The notes below the pieces were generated by a model. It did no database searches and was not told the DNA's origin. It saw only the letters and a list, made by a program, of their open reading frames with translations. From contig CBIHOD010000082.1 of NCBI GenBank assembly GCA_966211815.1, positions 1-17,982 on the forward strand: a stretch of DNA of 17,982 nucleotides. The letters run 5' to 3'. Source of the DNA: JANPCX01 sp966211815 (GTDB lineage Bacteria; Pseudomonadota; Gammaproteobacteria; Burkholderiales; Burkholderiaceae_C). Positions 15,352 to 17,982 of this stretch are shown here, one piece after another. A program made the position numbers and the translations under genes. The stretch's first letter is position 1. Each line of letters opens with the position of its first letter.

Positions 15352-16533
15352 CTACAAGCTCCCCCAACTGGTCGGGTCGACATCGCCGTCGTCCAGCGGC
15401 GCCGGCGAGGATGTCCGCCCGGCGGCCGACGGCGACAGCGCGGCCAGGTTGCTGTTCTGCAGCGGCACGGACAGGATGAGCGTGGTCCCCTGGTTGGGCC
15501 CCTGGGTGTGGCTGCTCAGGTCGACCCAGCCGCCCACGGTGCGCGCCCGCTCGTGCAGGCCGCGGATGCCGAACGACTTGGCCTTTTCCAGGTCGGCCGG
15601 GCTCAGGCCGCGGCCGTTGTCGCTGATTTCGAGCGACAGCACCCCGCCGGCCAGCGACAGGTCGAGTTCCACCTTGGTGGCCTGGGCATGCTTGGAGACG
15701 TTGGTCAGCGCCTCCTGGGCGATGCGGTAGGCCACCAGCGGCACGCCGGCGGGCAGCTCGGGCATGTGGGCGGGCAGGCGCAGCACGCAGGCCACGCCGG
15801 TGCGCGGCTCGAAACGGGTGGCCATCCATTGAAGGGCGGCCACCAGGCCCTGTTCCAGGATCGCCGGGCGCAGGTTGTGCATGATGCGCTGGCTGGCGTC
15901 GATCGCCGACGTCACGGTCTCCAGCGCCGAGTTCACCCGGGCGAGCATCTCCGGGTCGTTGCTGCGGCGCAGCATCCAGGCCAGGTCGAACTTGAGCGCG
16001 GTCAGCGAACCGCCGACATCGTCATGGATTTCGCGTGAAATGGCCGCGCGCTCCTGCTCGATGCTGGTCTGCAAATGCTGTGCCAGTTCATGCAGGCGTT
16101 GCTTCGAGGCGCCGAGTTCCAGGTCGGCCTGCTGCCGGGCCTGGCGGGTGCGGCGCGCCTCCACCGCGTGCAGCACGGCGGGCGCGAGCCGGGCCAGGTT
16201 GTTCTTCAACAGGTAGTCGCTGGCGCCGGTGCGCATCGCTTCGACGGCGGTTTCTTCGCCGATCTCGCCGGACACGAGGATGAAAGGGATGTCCTTGCCG
16301 CTGGCCTTGAGCAGGTCCAGCGCCACCAATCCGGAGAAACCCGGGAGGTTGAAGTCGGAAAGGATGACGTCCCAGTCCTGGTCCAGGGCGTGAAGGAATT
16401 CCGCTTCCGTGTCGATCCGCTTGAAATCGAGCTGCACGCCGGCGCGGTGCATGTGGGCCAGCATCAGTTCATGGTCGAGCTCCGAGTCTTCCAGGTGCAG
16501 CAGGCGCAGGCGCTCAGGGGCGGGGACATTCAT
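15352..16533 (-). CDS. Soluble hybrid sensor kinase: REC - HisKA_3 - HATPase
   Basis: A 393-residue cytosolic kinase without membrane segments. An N-terminal receiver domain (about 8-125) has E15/D16 in LHLEDSE, phospho-acceptor D60 in ILSDFNLPG, and the lysine in SDYLLKN. A coiled linker (about 130-158) leads to a HisKA_3 dimerisation domain with phospho-acceptor H170 in ISREIHDDVGGSL, the NarX/DesK type. The HATPase domain has the N box RIAQEALTNVSKHA, DNGRGL, and GIRGLHERARTVGG. The tail is Ser/Pro/Ala-rich. The input is therefore phosphorylation of its own receiver by another kinase, or a binding partner, rather than a ligand-binding domain. It precedes the NarL-type regulator by 5 bases and is divergent from the chemotaxis operon across 213 bases. 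Confidence 0.94.
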   Translation of the reverse strand: MNVPAPERLRLLHLEDSELDHELMLAHMHRAGVQLDFKRIDTEAEFLHALDQDWDVILSDFNLPGFSGLVALDLLKASGKDIPFILVSGEIGEETAVEAMRTGASDYLLKNNLARLAPAVLHAVEARRTRQARQQADLELGASKQRLHELAQHLQTSIEQERAAISREIHDDVGGSLTALKFDLAWMLRRSNDPEMLARVNSALETVTSAIDASQRIMHNLRPAILEQGLVAALQWMATRFEPRTGVACVLRLPAHMPELPAGVPLVAYRIAQEALTNVSKHAQATKVELDLSLAGGVLSLEISDNGRGLSPADLEKAKSFGIRGLHERARTVGGWVDLSSHTQGPNQGTTLILSVPLQNSNLAALSPSAAGRTSSPAPLDDGDVDPTSWGSL

Positions 16534-16746
16534 GCGCGAAGTATGCCGTGACTGCGCCCCCGGGCCAGAAGGGGTGACTAATCCCGCGAATTGGGCCGTC
16601 TTTTTCCCCGTGATCGGCCTAATGTTGCAGGGCCAGCTGCCGAAAATGCCTCACAAGGGCAAGAGAACCGGGTGGCGCTGCGAGGTCCGCATGCCGTCCC
16701 CTGCCGCTTGCTACGAACCATTTGAATCTCGTGGAGCACGACGTTA

Positions 16747-17190
16747 ATGAACGAAGCCCCCGCCCCGATTGAAGCAGGTTTCCTGCCTTTGCAGGCGGCC
16801 GCGGATTTGCAGGACCACCTGATGACGGCGACCAACGACCTGGAACGCCTGCAGACCCTGCTGTCCGATGCCTGCGTGGTGCTGTTCGCCGGGTTCCAAG
16901 GGGCCAGCGAGCAGATCCAGAAGCTCAGCGCCCAGGACGCCGGCAGCGAGGCCGAGGCGAACCGGGCGATCCAGTACCTGGGCACCGCGGTGACCGCGCT
17001 GCAGTTCCAGGACATGGCCTCGCAGCTGATCGAGCACACCAACAAGCGCCTGCGCAGCTGCGCCGACACGCTGGCGCGGGAAACCTTTGGCGACGACGAA
17101 GAAGGCGAAGCGGTGGTGGAGATGCCGCCGCTGCGCCCCAATCCCGTGACCCAAGCCGAGATGGACGTCGGATCCATCGAGTTGTTCTGA
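16747..17190 (+). CDS. Small chemotaxis-operon protein with a CheZ-like motif
   Basis: A 147-residue soluble, mostly helical protein, first gene of a cluster with cheY and cheA. Residues about 16-62 and 68-112 look like two long helices. ALQFQDMASQLIEHTNKRL in the second contains D89 and Q93 with the same spacing as the catalytic D143 and Q147 of E. coli CheZ (FQDLTGQ), the phosphatase of phosphorylated CheY. A Pro-rich linker (about 125-136) leads to an acidic tail ending GSIELF, which recalls the CheZ tail that binds CheY and ends in Phe. The protein is shorter than CheZ (214 residues). Alternatives are a receptor-signalling-tip fragment, since some receptors also carry LQFQD, or a scaffold protein. 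GGAG 10 bases upstream supports the start. Confidence 0.8.
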   Translation: MNEAPAPIEAGFLPLQAAADLQDHLMTATNDLERLQTLLSDACVVLFAGFQGASEQIQKLSAQDAGSEAEANRAIQYLGTAVTALQFQDMASQLIEHTNKRLRSCADTLARETFGDDEEGEAVVEMPPLRPNPVTQAEMDVGSIELF

Positions 17191-17251
17191 CCCTGCAGTC
17201 CTGCCCCACCACGACAAATCTTTCAAATCCATCGAGACCCCGGAGAACGTT

Positions 17252-17614
17252 ATGCATTCAATCCTCGCTGTGGACGACTCAGCCTCCATGCGTCAAATGG
17301 TCACCTTCACGCTCAAGAGCGCGGGCTACAACGTGGTGGAGGCGGTCGACGGTCAGGACGCCTGGGAGAAATCCTCCAGCCGCGATTTCGACCTGGTGCT
17401 CACCGACCAGAACATGCCGCGCATGGACGGCATCAGCCTGACCAAGAAACTGCGGGACAACCCCAAGTTCAAGGCCACGCCGATCCTGATCCTGACCACC
17501 GAGTCCAGCGACCAGATGAAGCTGGCGGGCCGGGCGGCCGGCGCCACCGGTTGGCTGGTCAAGCCGTTCGACCCGGCCAAGCTGCTCGAAGTCATCAAAA
17601 AAGTGGTGCGCTGA
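17252..17614 (+). CDS. cheY: CheY-type single-domain response regulator
   Basis: A 120-residue stand-alone receiver domain that carries the signal from CheA to the flagellar motor or another output. It has the acidic pair D8-D9, phospho-acceptor D52 in VLTDQNMPRMDG, the switch Thr T82 in LILTTE, and K104 in WLVKPFDP. Length and lack of an output domain fit CheY. GGAG lies 7 bases before the ATG. It follows the CheZ-like gene by 61 bases and precedes cheA by 94, so all three are probably cotranscribed. Several CheY copies are usual in these bacteria, so it may be a cluster-specific one. Confidence 0.93.
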   Translation: MHSILAVDDSASMRQMVTFTLKSAGYNVVEAVDGQDAWEKSSSRDFDLVLTDQNMPRMDGISLTKKLRDNPKFKATPILILTTESSDQMKLAGRAAGATGWLVKPFDPAKLLEVIKKVVR

Positions 17615-17640
17615 AACGGCGCCGCTTCGGAAGTAGCGGG

Positions 17641-17658
17641 GATGACCTCGACGTCATC
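17641..17658. repeat. Inverted repeat between cheY and cheA
   Basis: Arms GATGAC and GTCATC flank six bases (CTCGAC) in the 94-base gap between cheY and cheA. No T tract follows. It could form a processing or attenuating hairpin in the operon mRNA, or be chance. Confidence 0.3.
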
Positions 17659-17708
17659 GCGGCCGACCAGCCCCGCACGAAATACCAGCAAGCACACAGG
17701 AGAGCGCC

Positions 17709-17982
17709 ATGGGCGACATGACGTCTGAAGGTTCAAACCTCAGCGCGGGCATCGATCTGAGCCAGTTCTACCAAGTCTTCTTCGAGGAAGCCGGCGAGAA
17801 CCTGGACCGCATGGAGCAGCAGCTGCTCGAGATCGACATCGAAGCCGCGGACGACGAGGAGCTGAACTCCATCTTCCGCTGCGCGCACTCCGTGAAAGGC
17901 GGCGCCGCCACCTTCGGGTTCAACGACGTCGCCGAGCTGACCCACCAGATGGAGACGCTGCTGGACAAGCTGCGCCGCCACG
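17709..17982 (+). CDS. cheA: Chemotaxis histidine kinase CheA, N-terminal part, cut by window edge
   Basis: The first 91 residues are visible and the frame is open to the window end. About 14 variable residues are followed by the Hpt (P1) domain: DLSQFYQVFFEEAGENLDRM, then IFRCAHSVKGGAATFGF with the phospho-acceptor H60. The segment VAELTHQMETLLDKLRR continues the fold. This is the hallmark of CheA, which phosphorylates CheY in response to receptors. A free Hpt protein cannot be excluded from this fragment, but the order after cheY favours CheA. AGGAGA (17698-17703) lies 5 bases before the ATG. Confidence 0.92.
   Translation, partial: MGDMTSEGSNLSAGIDLSQFYQVFFEEAGENLDRMEQQLLEIDIEAADDEELNSIFRCAHSVKGGAATFGFNDVAELTHQMETLLDKLRRH

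Noticed and set aside
16575..16614. Sigma-28-like pair TAAT...GCCGTCTT upstream of the chemotaxis operon
   Set aside because: The -35-like core is three bases too close to the -10-like part (12 instead of 15), and the -10 matches poorly. No promoter is claimed there.

Overview
The window looks like chromosomal DNA of a high-GC betaproteobacterium, most likely Burkholderiales and probably Comamonadaceae-like (Ramlibacter/Variovorax type). The grounds are strong G/C third-position bias, a PhaR polyhydroxyalkanoate regulator next to rimO, the smpB/ratA-rnfH arrangement, a DUF4124 envelope protein, and soluble NarL-type and chemotaxis genes. The genus is a guess. I see no rRNA, tRNA, CRISPR array, insertion sequence or phage gene.

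Left part (1-5660), housekeeping. A leftward purine operon runs guaB - MFS exporter - guaA (guaA is cut by the window edge). The exporter start overlaps the guaB stop by four bases. Divergent from guaB is a secreted DUF4124 protein, whose terminator is built partly from the 3' end of the convergent rnfH. rnfH overlaps ratA, and ratA is divergent from smpB across a 57-base palindrome-bearing gap.

Middle (5661-11895), all leftward. First comes a self-contained unit (promoter, 686-aa lipoprotein, terminator) encoding a secreted glycoside-hydrolase-like protein with two candidate catalytic glutamates. About 480 bases without a gene follow. Next are metC (cystathionine beta-lyase) and rimO, 14 bases apart. 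A frameshifted and truncated LysE-type exporter remnant ends in a perfect palindrome that overlaps a candidate rimO promoter. Then comes phaR, whose promoter carries a PhaR-type operator.

Right part (11896-17982), signalling and motility. A membrane GGDEF-EAL protein starts at TTG and has a good sigma-28 (FliA) promoter match upstream. A small unrecognised protein faces it. A leftward pair follows: a soluble REC-HisKA_3-HATPase kinase and a NarL/LuxR-type response regulator, 5 bases apart. Divergent from these, a chemotaxis operon begins: a 147-aa protein with a CheZ-like catalytic motif, CheY, and the start of CheA. The theme is control of motility and sessility: c-di-GMP turnover tied to the flagellar sigma factor, with CheA-CheY signalling beginning a few kilobases away.

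The most interesting candidates are the compact CheZ-like protein ahead of cheY-cheA, the FliA-type promoter on the c-di-GMP enzyme, the uncharacterised glycoside-hydrolase-like lipoprotein, and several perfect palindromes in intergenic positions.
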